A DNA stretch of 64,000 nucleotides from Mucor racemosus (taxonomy: Eukaryota > Mucoromycota > Mucoromycetes > Mucorales > Mucoraceae): the NCBI GenBank assembly GCA_027405735.1, contig JAPEHQ010000003.1, positions 2,418,001 through 2,482,000 of the forward strand. The letters run 5' to 3'. Below the pieces are notes generated by a model that worked only from the letters and a program-made list of their open reading frames with translations, did not search any database and was not told where the DNA came from. The position numbers were made by a program, and so were the translations under genes. Positions 9,609 through 20,522 of this stretch are shown here, one piece after another (the stretch's first letter is position 1; each line of letters opens with the position of its first letter).

Positions 9609-12600
9609 ATGAAAAAGATAAATATTTTTTCATATATTAAAAGAGACAAAGAACTATGGAAAAAGATTATAAAATGTACTATTGCTTATGAAATTGGATC
9701 CATTATTATTTTGATTCCTCAAGTAAATGAAAATGTAGGAGTTGTGCCTTACTTGGTTACTCTGGGAACGCTATTTTATAATGCAAGCGGCACTGCGGGA
9801 AATCAGATTGTTGAAATGGCACTAAATATTGTAATGATGGTGCCTGCTTGCATATGGTGCGCTATCATAAGTTATATATGTACACTGTATAATCAGCATA
9901 TCGAATCAGCAAATCTTTATAGCAATGGGGCGGGTATCATTGCTGCAATTGCCTTTTTTATTTGCGTATTTGTCACCGCTTACTATAGACTAAAATACCC
10001 ACGGTTATTCATTCCAGCTTTACAAGGATTCACAATTCCATTTTTTGGCCTTACAACAAGTGGTATCTACCAAAAAGAGTTCAATGTCATGTCCATTGTA
10101 GGCATTTTTTATCCTGCTTTGATCGGTGGGGCCATTGCTCTTTTGACGAATTTATTGATTTGGCCAGAAACAGCTGCCAAAGTATCAGAGTAAAACTCAG
10201 AAAATGTTTATTATTAAATATGATGAGAATACTAACACATGTATTTAGGAATTCTTTTGGAAGCGCCCTGACGTCTATACAGAACGTTTTAGAATTTATT
10301 GATTCTGACATATTTCAACAAGATAACCTTGCATTTACTGATTTATCGGCATCCAAAAAATTACGCCAAAATATTCAATCTCTAGATGCGGATATATCAA
10401 AGATGCAATCATCAAGAACAGAAGCTAAATATGAAATTGTTGTCTCTCATTATTGTCCAATATGGTATAAAGAATTTGCTCATACTATGAGTGGTTTGTC
10501 TCGAAATTTATATGGATTCTCCCTTGCTGTTGAGCGAGAGGGTCAAATTATGCTAAATCAAAAGATTCAAGCTCAATTGAACTTACATCGCTATCATGAT
10601 GATGCGAATGCTGAGCAACGACACCAACAATCACTAAGATTAAGAAAACAACAATTTGATCATGGCGATACTTTGATGAGTCAAGGCTCTGGTTACATTG
10701 CAGTTGGTACTGATAAAGTAGAAGGTGGTGGCACCGTTTCTCGAATTGAATACAAACTAATATCTCATCTACAATCTTCTATCCAACCCGAGATCAAGCA
10801 ATTTATCGTTATTTGTGTATCATTCATGAGAGCTATTAGACATCGACTAGCAGAAAATGATGCCATTCCATCAAATCATAGTCTTTCGGGAAAAGAAGAA
10901 ATTTGTCATTCTAAAGATTTGGCAAAAGCAATGCAATCATTACAAGAAGCTAAAATTATTCTACAAAAACAGTATGAAGATCGTCGAGCCCAGCCTACTG
11001 AAGATCATTATCTAATCTATACGCTTTTGTTTTCATTAACACAGTTTGGCAAAAAGCTTATCGAATTGGAGAAGCAAGCAGATCAGCTTATCAAGAAAAG
11101 GGCTGGTGGCAAATTCCCCCGTGTTTTCTTTCCTCGAATGAATCTCGCAAAATGGCTCGGAAAGGCAAATGAAAATGCTCATAACGAACGCAATGCTACA
11201 GAGCAAGTCTTGTTTGATCAACAGGATTTATTACAAAGGGAAGAAACTAGAAAGTCGACAAATGCTAAAAATAGTAAAGTTGAAAATGATGATGATGATG
11301 GTGAAACTGGTAATATGGATGCCGCCGCTGCAGCCGCTAGCAGTAGTCGAAGCAGTAATGGTAGTGATAGCAACAACAGTGATATCGGTAAAACAGTGTT
11401 GTACAAACCTAATGGGGCTATTGAAAAGAGAATGTCAATAGAAAGCGATTGGATAGATGATGACAAAGCCTCGTTGCCATTACAAAATGCACCTGGTGCT
11501 CATACTTGGAATAGGTGGCTCCATAACATTAATGAATGGTTTCAAGAAGATCCTACTAGATACGCTATTAAATTTACAGTTACCATGGAAATCTTGGCAT
11601 TAATGGCATGGCTTCCAATCGAAGGTGCAAATGAATTGTATAACGTATGTATTTAAAAAGGTACAAATTTTACTTTTAATTAACAAAAGTTTACCCTTAG
11701 AATAATCATGGCCAATGGGGCCTTTTATCGGCAATGGTTGTATTTAATTTTACTGTTGGTTCCACAGCCTTACAATGTTTGTTCCGGGTCTTGGCAACTA
11801 TTATTGGTGCTGTTTGCGGTTATCTTTGTTTGTTGGCGTCCAATAGAAACCATAATCCCTACGTGCTAGCTGTCATGACCTTAATCTTTCAAGTTCCCAT
11901 GTGGTACTCATTATTAGGAAACAAATACCCCAGAATTGGTTTTATTTCTCTATTAACAATGGCTGTTATTGTGTCAACCAGTTATACTGATAAGTTCAAA
12001 GAAAGTTTATTCGATCCTGTTTGGAAACGTTCATTAACTGCTATTCTTGCCATTTTGGTTGTTATGATTATTGATCAGTTGTTATGGCCTGTCTGGGCTC
12101 GGAAGATGGTGCGTAAGCATGTGTCGGATCTATTGATTGCTACGGGTATTCAATACTCCAAGGTGGCTTCTTTGGTGTGTCAGGCTAATACGAACAGTTA
12201 CCGGTACAAGTATACATTACAAGATGCACAATGCAATGCCAAGATATTACGTCGACAACATCAACTTTGTATTCAAATGTTGGGTCTGGCACAGATGGAA
12301 CCTCGTATCACTAAAGGAGCGTTTCCCATTGATATCTATCGTCAAATTTTGGATCATGAACTCAATATTTTATATTGGATTGAACATTTACTAAAAGTTC
12401 AAACATTTATCACCACTAGAGTACGTCAACTTATCATGAATCCCATGAACTCGTATCGAAAAGAATTAGCTGCTGCTGTGCATCTCTATTTGTTTACTTT
12501 GGCTGGCTCATTGAGAACAAAATCTTCATTGCCTGCTTCACTCCCATCCGCAGAATTGGCCAGACAAATGTTACAGCAACGTCAGGCAGAGTTATGGCAT

Positions 12601-12834
12601 AACGATTTTGATAAATTAAATGATATGACACCGACCGATGAGAAGAGTGCGGATTTAGATGAGAACCAAGTGAAATTGAAACGAGAAAGGAGTGCAGAAA
12701 ACCAAATCTATTGGCAAACGTATGCGGCAGGAACAGTCGAGGTTATTATTGAACAGGAGGCTATGGGAGAATTGGTGGCCAAATTAATGGGTCAGCATGT
12801 TTTCAAAGCTGCTACCAAGGATTGGATTGTATAG
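9609..12834 (+). CDS. FUSC/Bre4-like multi-pass membrane protein
   Basis: Plus-strand gene with exons 9609-10189, 10249-11644 and 11701-12834, giving 1036 aa. It has two hydrophobic blocks, about residues 20-195 and 610-760, separated by a large cytosolic region with an Asp/Ala/Ser-rich patch, and a long hydrophilic C-terminal region. This two-block layout and motifs such as IWPETAAK and WPVWARKM match the fungal Bre4 (brefeldin A sensitivity)/DUF2421-DUF2422 group of the aromatic acid exporter/FUSC superfamily. These are putative exporters; the substrate is unknown. The ORF extends upstream to 9459, but that part is poly-T-encoded Phe and lacks a good start, so the Met before KKINIFSY was chosen. 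Both introns keep the frame. Confidence 0.85.
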
Positions 12835-13620
12835 TTTTAGAATACATTCCTTTACATACCGGTATATAAGTTGCAATAATTAATACATATATCATAATAA
12901 TACCATTGCCAAATGCATTTATAATATATAATAAAATACAGGTGATTGGCATCATCAAACATTTAATACGTTTATATTACGCTACCAAAAATTACCAACA
13001 AGCCTTACATGTTCACGGATGCATCCTTTTTATTAGACGTACATACCGGGCATCACCTGCTGATATTGCAGTGGATTACCTTATGTATCAGAATATCTGA
13101 TCGCATTCAATTTTTCCTATTTTAACACAGAAGCCACAATGTTCTATTTTCAAAAAGTGAATTGCTCAGTTAGACTGTATAAATATTTTTTTTTTTTTTT
13201 TTTACTTTTCACGTTTTCTGGCAAAAAGAATACCATATATATATATACACAAATAACGATTATCCAAAGTAATAGTGCCACCAGTCGATCACTCAATGCA
13301 AATTATCAAACTATAAATCTTGTGCTATTCCTCATTGGAATAACCTAAAAAAAGATAAAAAAATGGATAAAAAGTGGGCGTTCTATTCCTGCAATTTAAC
13401 TAGCAATAAATGAGATAATAAAAATATAGTTATAGATACTGTTACTACTGTAGTATAGATTTTAAAAAATGCAGCTCATTTGGATCAATCATCATTGATT
13501 GCAAGCATTTTTCCACTTGCTTTGTTTATCTTTTAAGCAGGAGAACGAGAGTTTTTTAAAAGATTGTGTGTTATACTTCTTTAAAAACAGCAGTTAGCTA
13601 ATGAAATTAAGATACGTTAC
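12835..13620. other. Intergenic, no gene seen
   Basis: 3' flank of the Bre4-like gene up to the Ty3 insertion. Short open frames have no recognisable content. The last five bases, GTTAC (13616-13620), are the left target duplication of the Ty3 element. Confidence 0.45.
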
Positions 13621-14103
13621 TGAAGTGAACTAAGCTAGATTCCCATCATAAAATACCTAAATTAAATGTCATCTCATTTGAAACCATGCTATCAAAGATA
13701 AGACTATATAGTAAATAGACAATTGCATAAAGATAGCAAGGGTATAATACTCAAATAAGAGATGCTAAAATACTAAAGTAATGTGGGATATCCTAAATAA
13801 AAGATACAAAAAGTACATGCTTATCAAGTAGAACAAGTAAGGGCTGTTCTGAAAGCATGATTGACAAACTATATTTAAAACACCGTTCTTGATCCACCAA
13901 ATCAATAACCAAACAACCCAACATTTATACTCAAAATTAATGGAATCGTTGACAATTGCAATGCAATTGCAAGATAGTAAATAATCACCAAATAATATAA
14001 ATAGAGACGTAGAATAACCATTTTATTGCACATTATCCATATTTTAATAAAGAAGGATTTTAACAGTATTCTTTATCGCTTTTTACACCCATATTTTACT
14101 GCA
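13621..14103 (+). repeat. 5' LTR of the Ty3 element
   Basis: 483 bp from TGAAGTGAAC to TTTTACTGCA. A TATA-like AATATAAATAG near 13993 and AATAAA at 14046-14051 fit promoter and polyadenylation signals. Confidence 0.93.
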
Positions 14104-14143
14104 TTTTTTACTGTTACAATCAAATCATTGATTTTTTTTTATT

Positions 14144-17100
14144 ATGTCAACCTCCATACTCTCTACTGGTAGTTCTCCTCTCTCGTCTCCTGAACCTGAA
14201 GATGCGTTGCCATCTACTATCCCTGAAGAGGATATTGAAATGGAAAACTTACCCATTACTACCAAAAGATTAAATGACATGAATATTGCTGAATCCCCTG
14301 CTGCTACCATTGAAGAAGGTGAAGAAAAAGCTGAAGACAAAACACCTGAAGCTGCTCCACCCCATCCTGTTACCAAGTCTCCAACATTAACCGAAGTACT
14401 AAAAAAGGTTTTTCTCAAGAAGGAAAATGCACAAACTGCATATTTGAAAGCTCTATGTGATCCAAATGTTGATGATAATGAAGCGGATAAACTACGTGAT
14501 ACTGTAGCTAACTTGGACAAGCATGTCAAAACCCTTTCTGACGGTCTTAAGGTTGCTTCTGCTGCTGCTGCTGCTACCACTACCAAGGTCTCTGTTAACT
14601 CATCATCTTCTGGTTTAAAAATCTCAAAAAGGGATCTTCCAAAATTTCAGTTGGAAGATAATAAAGCTAAACCTTTTCCAAATGAAGACGCCTATAAATC
14701 AGTGGATCATTTTCTGTCCGAATTTGAAAAGATAGTGTACTCTTCTGGTCAAGATATTGAAAATGTATGGCGGAAATACATTCCACTCACTTTGTCCTAT
14801 GAATTGGATGATTGGATGAAAACTGTAGTTTTGAAATCTGATAAATGGCATGATGTTAAGTTGGTCTTTAGCAAGAAATTTGGTACCGTTGTTTCAAGAA
14901 TTCACAAAAGACGTGCTGTTATGAACATGGAGATTGGTTTCAATGAGTCCGTTGATGAATATTCTAATCGTTTCTTTCGTACTGTTGGTGAAGCCGGTTA
15001 CAATCGTGATGATCTAACCATTGGTGATATTTTTCTTCTCTCTTTACCTGAAGAATGGCAGTTAAACATTTGTACCGTATTGCTATCCAACACCAAGAGA
15101 CAGGCCTGGACAACTAGTGAAATACATAATGCTGCTATTGATCTTCTCGGTGAAAAGACTCCCCATTCTTGGTTTGGCTCTAAAAGTGATTCTACAAAAA
15201 GAAAGTTTGCTTCTGTTGACAAGTTGTCATCTGGGTCCTCTGGTCCTCCTACTGTCAACTCATCTGCTGTACCTACTCTACCTAAGGCAAGAATGCTAGG
15301 TGATCGTAACTTACCTTATAAAGCCACCAAGAACTCAACACCCTGTCGTCATTGTGGCCGCCCTTGGAAGCATGGACACACTTGCGAAGAATATCGTATT
15401 GCAAAACGACAAAAGGTACCATCTAGTGGTGTTAATGTATTATCTGTTTCAACTTCTGATAACATGAAAGAAGAAAATGAAACTGATTTGATGGCCCAAG
15501 CCTTGAAAGAAGTATATGAAAATGATACTCATATCTGTAAGTCAAAAAAGACTAAAAATGAAAACAAAAACAATATGAAACTAATCACCCCACTCCTATT
15601 AAACAATAGAAGAATTATCGGTAAAGTTGACCCGGGTGCCGACATTAGTTTTATTAACAAAAATATATTAAATAAAGAATTCTCAAATATTCAAACATAT
15701 AAAACAACTGGTTATCTTAATTTTTTGTCTGTAAATGATGATAATAAAAATAGTACTGTAAAAAGAATTGGCAAAACAGAACCAATGGAAGTTACATATA
15801 CTAATAACATCAAATTTACTCATGTATTTGAAGTCATTGAATTTAATGATGAATTGTCTACTGAATTTGACGTGCTACTTGGTATCGATATTTTGTCAAA
15901 AATGAACATTTATCTCCAAGGTGTAGCATTTAAATTCCCTGATTCAGAAAGAGACAATGAATTAAAGCAATTTGAAGACATAAACCATGATAATGGAAAT
16001 ATATACAACCCAGAAAAAGCTGATTATGGTACACCAAGCGAAAGGAAAGAATTGTTAAATCATATTCAACCAGCTTTGGATAGAAACATGGCAATTCCTA
16101 GTGATGCAGCATGTACCATGCCAGAATCAGTCGTAAAAATCAAAATATCAGACCCTAGTGATTGTTTCGTTCGTCAATATCCGCTTGCTGTGAATGCAGA
16201 TGCAGAAATAAAAATACAGCTTGAACAGTGGTTAAAAGATGGCATTGTTGAACGCACAAAACCTGATCCCACCTTCCATTCACCTTTATTAGCTGTTCCA
16301 AAACGTGATCCACTAACAGGAAAAACAACTAAACTTCGAATCTGTTGTGATTTAAGAAGGATTAATGCTGCTATTTCTGATAAAGATTGTCATGAAAACT
16401 ATGCTGTACCAAAAATTGATGAAATCTTTAGTAAAGTAGCTGGTCATGCTAATGTAATAAGTGTTCTGGATCTAAAACAGGCATACTTTGCGTACCCTGT
16501 ATCACCTGAATCAAGACGTTGTCTCATTTTTAGCTATAACAACCTGACTTACCAATGGTGTCGTGCCCCATTCGGATTAAAATTCCTTGTAAGCCAGTTT
16601 GTTTATACAATGAGTGTTTTGTTTGATGGTATTGAACAAGAATTTAAAACTGAATTAAAGAATTTGTATATCCAACAAAACAAAGATATTCGTCGGATTG
16701 ATGATGAATTTCAAGCTGGAATTTCTCATTATTTGGACGATATCGTAGTTTGGGGAATAGACTCAACTTCAAGTTCGTTGATGCTCAAACTGGTAATAAA
16801 TCGTTTAACCAAAGTAAACTTGAGAATCAACATTGATAAATGTTCGTTCTTCCAAACAAGTGTATATTTGTTGGGCTTCATTATTAGCAAAAATGTAACC
16901 AAGATTGATACGAAACGATTGTCAAATATCGATTCTTGGGAAATACCAAAAACAACAAAGCAAGTACGTAGCCTTATGGGTATTATAAGCCATTTAAGAA
17001 GCTATTGTCCAATGCTATCTAAGATATCCGCTCCTATTGATAGTCTACGAAATGAGAAAAATATCACGGGAAAATGGACCCAATTGCACACTGATAGACT

Positions 17101-19132
17101 ACAAAGAATTAAACAAATACTCATGTCTAACCAAATCCTTTATGCGCCTGATCCATCACAACCATATTATATGCAAACTGATGCTAGTATACTAGGAATA
17201 TCTGCATGTCTATTTCAAAAGGATGAATTTGGTCGTATTAAACATGTTGCATTTGTAAGCAGATCTTTGAATAGTGCCGAAAGAAATTGGTCTACAAATC
17301 GAAGAGAAACTGCTGCCATAGTATTTGGCTTCCAAAAATATAAACCTCTTTTATGGGGTCATAACAATATAACTGTACTCTGTGATCATTTAGCCCTTAC
17401 CTATCTGTTCACATCATCTACATTAAATAGTACCCTCCAAGGTTATTTGGAAATATTGGGTGAATACAATTTCTCAGTAGCTCATATAAAAGGCATGGAA
17501 AATATTCTTGCTGATCGCTTATCGAGATTGTACCCTGCCATAACCGAAGATGAAGAGCTTGCTGATGAATACGCTCAACAAATCAAGAAATTAGAAAAAA
17601 TAATCCTCTTGAGAAGAGCAAAAGAAAATCTAATTGTAAAACAAAAAAAGATTTATTCCAAAGATCATGACCTAAATGTACTTGCAGTCAAAATCGGTAG
17701 TAAGAAATTCAAAGAAACCACAACTGATTATGTCTGCCCTCCTAAAAATGATCGTAAAAAGATAATCCATGATGCCCATAAAATTGGTCATTTTGGTATT
17801 GCAGCTGTTGTAAAACATATCCACACTTATCATGGTCTTCATTGGAATACCATCTATAATGATGCCAAAGAAATTTTGATGTCCTGTAAGGAGTGTCAAT
17901 TACATAACATTGCAAAAAAAGGGTTTAATCCTGCAAGAAGTGTTGTATCATACGAACCATTTGATTTTATCAGCATGGATATGATTGGGCCTTTACCTGT
18001 AACTGAAAAAGGGAATTGTTATATCCTTGTGGTTGTTGACATTTGTACAAAATACATTATTGCTCGCCCTGCACCCAATAAACAAAGTGATACCATCGCT
18101 AATCTGTTGAATTCAGTGTACGGGGATTACGGCTTGGCAGTAAATGTTACTTTATCTGATAATGGAAAAGAATTTAAATCAAATTTATCTGAATATATTT
18201 ACAAAAAATTGAACATTGGAATGATCCAAAGCACTCCTTATTACGCACAAGGAAATGGCCACAGTGAAAACGCTGTGAAAACTGTTTCCGGAACGTTGAG
18301 GAAAATGTGTGGAAACGATACCAAAAACTGGGATAATCGTTTGCCTATTGTTCAACTAGCAATCAATATGAAAGTCCGAGACCGTACAGCAAGTACTCCT
18401 TTTAGCTTGATGTTTGCTAGACAAGTAAATTTGGACCCTAAAAAAATAAATAGAAACAACAGGAAAGCTTTGACACTTGAAGAATTGCAAAAACGCGCTG
18501 AAACTATGAATGATATTGTCTTTCCTGCTATCCAACAAAGAACAAATGAATTAGCTAAATTATATCGCAAAAAATTCAATCAAAAACATTACATAATAGA
18601 AAACATTCCAGCTGGTACACCTGTGATGATACGTTTTGCAGAAGGTCGATCAAATAAATTAGCTCCACTCTATTCAGGACCATATATTGTAGTAAGACGT
18701 ACTCGAGCAGGAACCTATGTACTAAAAGATGATGCAAATGAACTACTCCATCGTGAATATACACCTTCAGAGTTAAAAGTTGTATCTTTAGATGAAACAG
18801 CTCTTGAAGAAAAAGTATACGAAGTCGAAGAAATCCGTGACCATCGTGAATTACCTGATGGTACCACTGAATATCTGACTAAATGGTGTGGTTATGGTGA
18901 AAGAGAAAATGACTGGATCACACCTGATCTCTTCTCTACACCTACACCTATTGCAAACTATTGGAAAAAAGTAAAAGAACTTCGACAACGAGAAGCATTT
19001 AGAAAAGAAATCAATGATACTTCAACCAAAGATACTGAAACCATAAATACATCTACCAAACGCAAATCTAAATCGCCTCAAACACAAATTTTTCGTCGTC
19101 GACAACGTGCAAAAATTTCAAAATCCAAATAA
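14144..19132 (+). CDS. Ty3 Gag-Pol polyprotein with chromodomain
   Basis: A single 1662-aa ORF. Order by approximate residue: Gag (1-390); an atypical zinc knuckle CRHCGRPWKHGHTC (400-413); aspartic protease with DPGAD (495); reverse transcriptase with LRICCDLRRIN and the YLDD active site (863-866); RNase H with QTDAS (1011); integrase with an N-terminal His/Cys zinc-binding region (CKEC), catalytic Asp (SMDMIG, 1277), Asp (SDNG, 1338) and Glu (NGHSEN, 1373); a GPY/F module (SGPYIVVRR); and a chromodomain (1557-1610, ending KWCGYGERENDW). This is the chromovirus layout, whose chromodomain targets integration to marked chromatin. No frameshift separates gag and pol, as in Tf1. The protease has Pro where Ser/Thr is usual in D-S/T-G-A, and the knuckle spacing is not the standard CX2CX4HX4C. 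Confidence 0.95.
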   Translation: MSTSILSTGSSPLSSPEPEDALPSTIPEEDIEMENLPITTKRLNDMNIAESPAATIEEGEEKAEDKTPEAAPPHPVTKSPTLTEVLKKVFLKKENAQTAYLKALCDPNVDDNEADKLRDTVANLDKHVKTLSDGLKVASAAAAATTTKVSVNSSSSGLKISKRDLPKFQLEDNKAKPFPNEDAYKSVDHFLSEFEKIVYSSGQDIENVWRKYIPLTLSYELDDWMKTVVLKSDKWHDVKLVFSKKFGTVVSRIHKRRAVMNMEIGFNESVDEYSNRFFRTVGEAGYNRDDLTIGDIFLLSLPEEWQLNICTVLLSNTKRQAWTTSEIHNAAIDLLGEKTPHSWFGSKSDSTKRKFASVDKLSSGSSGPPTVNSSAVPTLPKARMLGDRNLPYKATKNSTPCRHCGRPWKHGHTCEEYRIAKRQKVPSSGVNVLSVSTSDNMKEENETDLMAQALKEVYENDTHICKSKKTKNENKNNMKLITPLLLNNRRIIGKVDPGADISFINKNILNKEFSNIQTYKTTGYLNFLSVNDDNKNSTVKRIGKTEPMEVTYTNNIKFTHVFEVIEFNDELSTEFDVLLGIDILSKMNIYLQGVAFKFPDSERDNELKQFEDINHDNGNIYNPEKADYGTPSERKELLNHIQPALDRNMAIPSDAACTMPESVVKIKISDPSDCFVRQYPLAVNADAEIKIQLEQWLKDGIVERTKPDPTFHSPLLAVPKRDPLTGKTTKLRICCDLRRINAAISDKDCHENYAVPKIDEIFSKVAGHANVISVLDLKQAYFAYPVSPESRRCLIFSYNNLTYQWCRAPFGLKFLVSQFVYTMSVLFDGIEQEFKTELKNLYIQQNKDIRRIDDEFQAGISHYLDDIVVWGIDSTSSSLMLKLVINRLTKVNLRINIDKCSFFQTSVYLLGFIISKNVTKIDTKRLSNIDSWEIPKTTKQVRSLMGIISHLRSYCPMLSKISAPIDSLRNEKNITGKWTQLHTDRLQRIKQILMSNQILYAPDPSQPYYMQTDASILGISACLFQKDEFGRIKHVAFVSRSLNSAERNWSTNRRETAAIVFGFQKYKPLLWGHNNITVLCDHLALTYLFTSSTLNSTLQGYLEILGEYNFSVAHIKGMENILADRLSRLYPAITEDEELADEYAQQIKKLEKIILLRRAKENLIVKQKKIYSKDHDLNVLAVKIGSKKFKETTTDYVCPPKNDRKKIIHDAHKIGHFGIAAVVKHIHTYHGLHWNTIYNDAKEILMSCKECQLHNIAKKGFNPARSVVSYEPFDFISMDMIGPLPVTEKGNCYILVVVDICTKYIIARPAPNKQSDTIANLLNSVYGDYGLAVNVTLSDNGKEFKSNLSEYIYKKLNIGMIQSTPYYAQGNGHSENAVKTVSGTLRKMCGNDTKNWDNRLPIVQLAINMKVRDRTASTPFSLMFARQVNLDPKKINRNNRKALTLEELQKRAETMNDIVFPAIQQRTNELAKLYRKKFNQKHYIIENIPAGTPVMIRFAEGRSNKLAPLYSGPYIVVRRTRAGTYVLKDDANELLHREYTPSELKVVSLDETALEEKVYEVEEIRDHRELPDGTTEYLTKWCGYGERENDWITPDLFSTPTPIANYWKKVKELRQREAFRKEINDTSTKDTETINTSTKRKSKSPQTQIFRRRQRAKISKSK

Positions 19133-19274
19133 TATTCTACTAAAAATGATCTCTACTACCAAATCCAACATAATAACTCTTAATAAACAAAACTTTGATC
19201 CAATAAATCATTGAATCTCTTATCCTATATATATATATGTTCCTTTGTGCTCTAATCAATAGATCTATGATCTC

Positions 19275-19313
<39 letters not shown>

Positions 19314-19497
19314 CCTCTACCAAATCTAACATCAATGGAAGAGGTATTCAAGCACAACATATAATAAATTTATCAAAAACAACAACAAGAAAAACAAAGT
19401 TTTTCTCTAACTAAAGATTCCATTTCGGATTCTAGTTTTTCTAAATTTGCTGCATACTGGGTCAACGCAAAACTTGTTTGCGTTTAGCGGGGAGGCA

Positions 19498-19980
19498 TGA
19501 AGTGAACTAAGCTAGATTCCCATCATAAAATACCTAAATTAAATGTCATCTCATTTGAAACCATGCTATCAAAGATAAGACTATATAGTAAATAGACAAT
19601 TGCATAAAGATAGCAAGGGTATAATACTCAAATAAGAGATGCTAAAATACTAAAGTAATGTGGGATATCCTAAATAAAAGATACAAAAAGTACATGCTTA
19701 TCAAGTAGAACAAGTAAGGGCTGTTCTGAAAGCATGATTGACAAACTATATTTAAAACACCGTTCTTGATCCACCAAATCAATAACCAAACAACCCAACA
19801 TTTATACTCAAAATTAATGGAATCGTTGACAATTGCAATGCAATTGCAAGATAGTAAATAATCACCAAATAATATAAATAGAGACGTAGAATAACCATTT
19901 TATTGCACATTATCCATATTTTAATAAAGAAGGATTTTAACAGTATTCTTTATCGCTTTTTACACCCATATTTTACTGCA
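19498..19980 (+). repeat. 3' LTR of the Ty3 element
   Basis: 483 bp, read as identical to 13621-14103, followed by the GTTAC target duplication at 19981-19985. Confidence 0.93.
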
Positions 19981-19985
19981 GTTAC

Positions 19986-20213
19986 TCTTATATTCACTAT
20001 GCATTAATTGCAGCTTCAAAACTCAATTTCGAATCATTATTTGATTTTATAAAAACTTTCAAAGAATATCTGAAACAACCCATACAAAATAAGGAAAAAA
20101 GGTTTTATGTCTAGGTCTCACATCCAAGATCTCAGTCTATAATTAGTTTATAGTAAATCAATGCAAACACATTGGTTTACATCATATTCTTAGATAGTCA
20201 AACCCTAGTAGTG
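19986..20213. other. Short spacer between the Ty3 and hAT elements
   Basis: About 230 bp of pre-insertion host sequence with no gene. The two transposons landed within about 240 bp of each other. Confidence 0.5.
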
Positions 20214-20221
20214 GTTATAAC

Positions 20222-20480
20222 TAGCGTTCGCAAAATGGCCGAGCCCAAGCGAGCACAAGCAGTTTCATCAAGCATTTGCCGAGTTTAAAATATTTGAAAG
20301 TTACTCAAGCAAGCCCGAGCCCAAGCAATGGCTCATCGAGCAGATGCATATCGAGCATTTTCAATTTTGAAACCAAGCAACCAAGCACAAGTCAAGCATT
20401 GTCCAATTTTGCAAAAAGTCAAGCAAGTCGAGCACGAGCATATGAGTAACCAAGCAAGTCCAAGCAGAGCTCAAGCATTG
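20222..20480 (+). repeat. Left subterminal CAAGC/GAGC repeat array of the hAT element
   Basis: CAAGC, GAGC and AAGCGAGC motifs recur many times, mostly in one orientation, right behind the left TIR. A short open frame here (20328-20522) is a by-product of the repeats. Confidence 0.8.
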
Positions 20481-20522
20481 CATTATATTTTCAATTCCGT
20501 TTTGTATATAAATAAAAGATAA

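Larger units (their letters stand above)
13621..19980 (+). mobile_element. Complete Ty3/gypsy chromovirus-type LTR retrotransposon
   Basis: The 6360-bp element has two 483-bp LTRs (13621-14103 and 19498-19980) that read as identical by eye, TG...CA ends, and a perfect 5-bp target duplication GTTAC (13616-13620 and 19981-19985). A purine-rich tract (GCGGGGAGGC, 19487-19496) precedes the 3' LTR. One uninterrupted gag-pol ORF with a C-terminal chromodomain fills most of the interior. A poly-A run lies at about 19279-19311. Identical LTRs and an open frame point to very recent insertion and possible activity. Confidence 0.95.
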
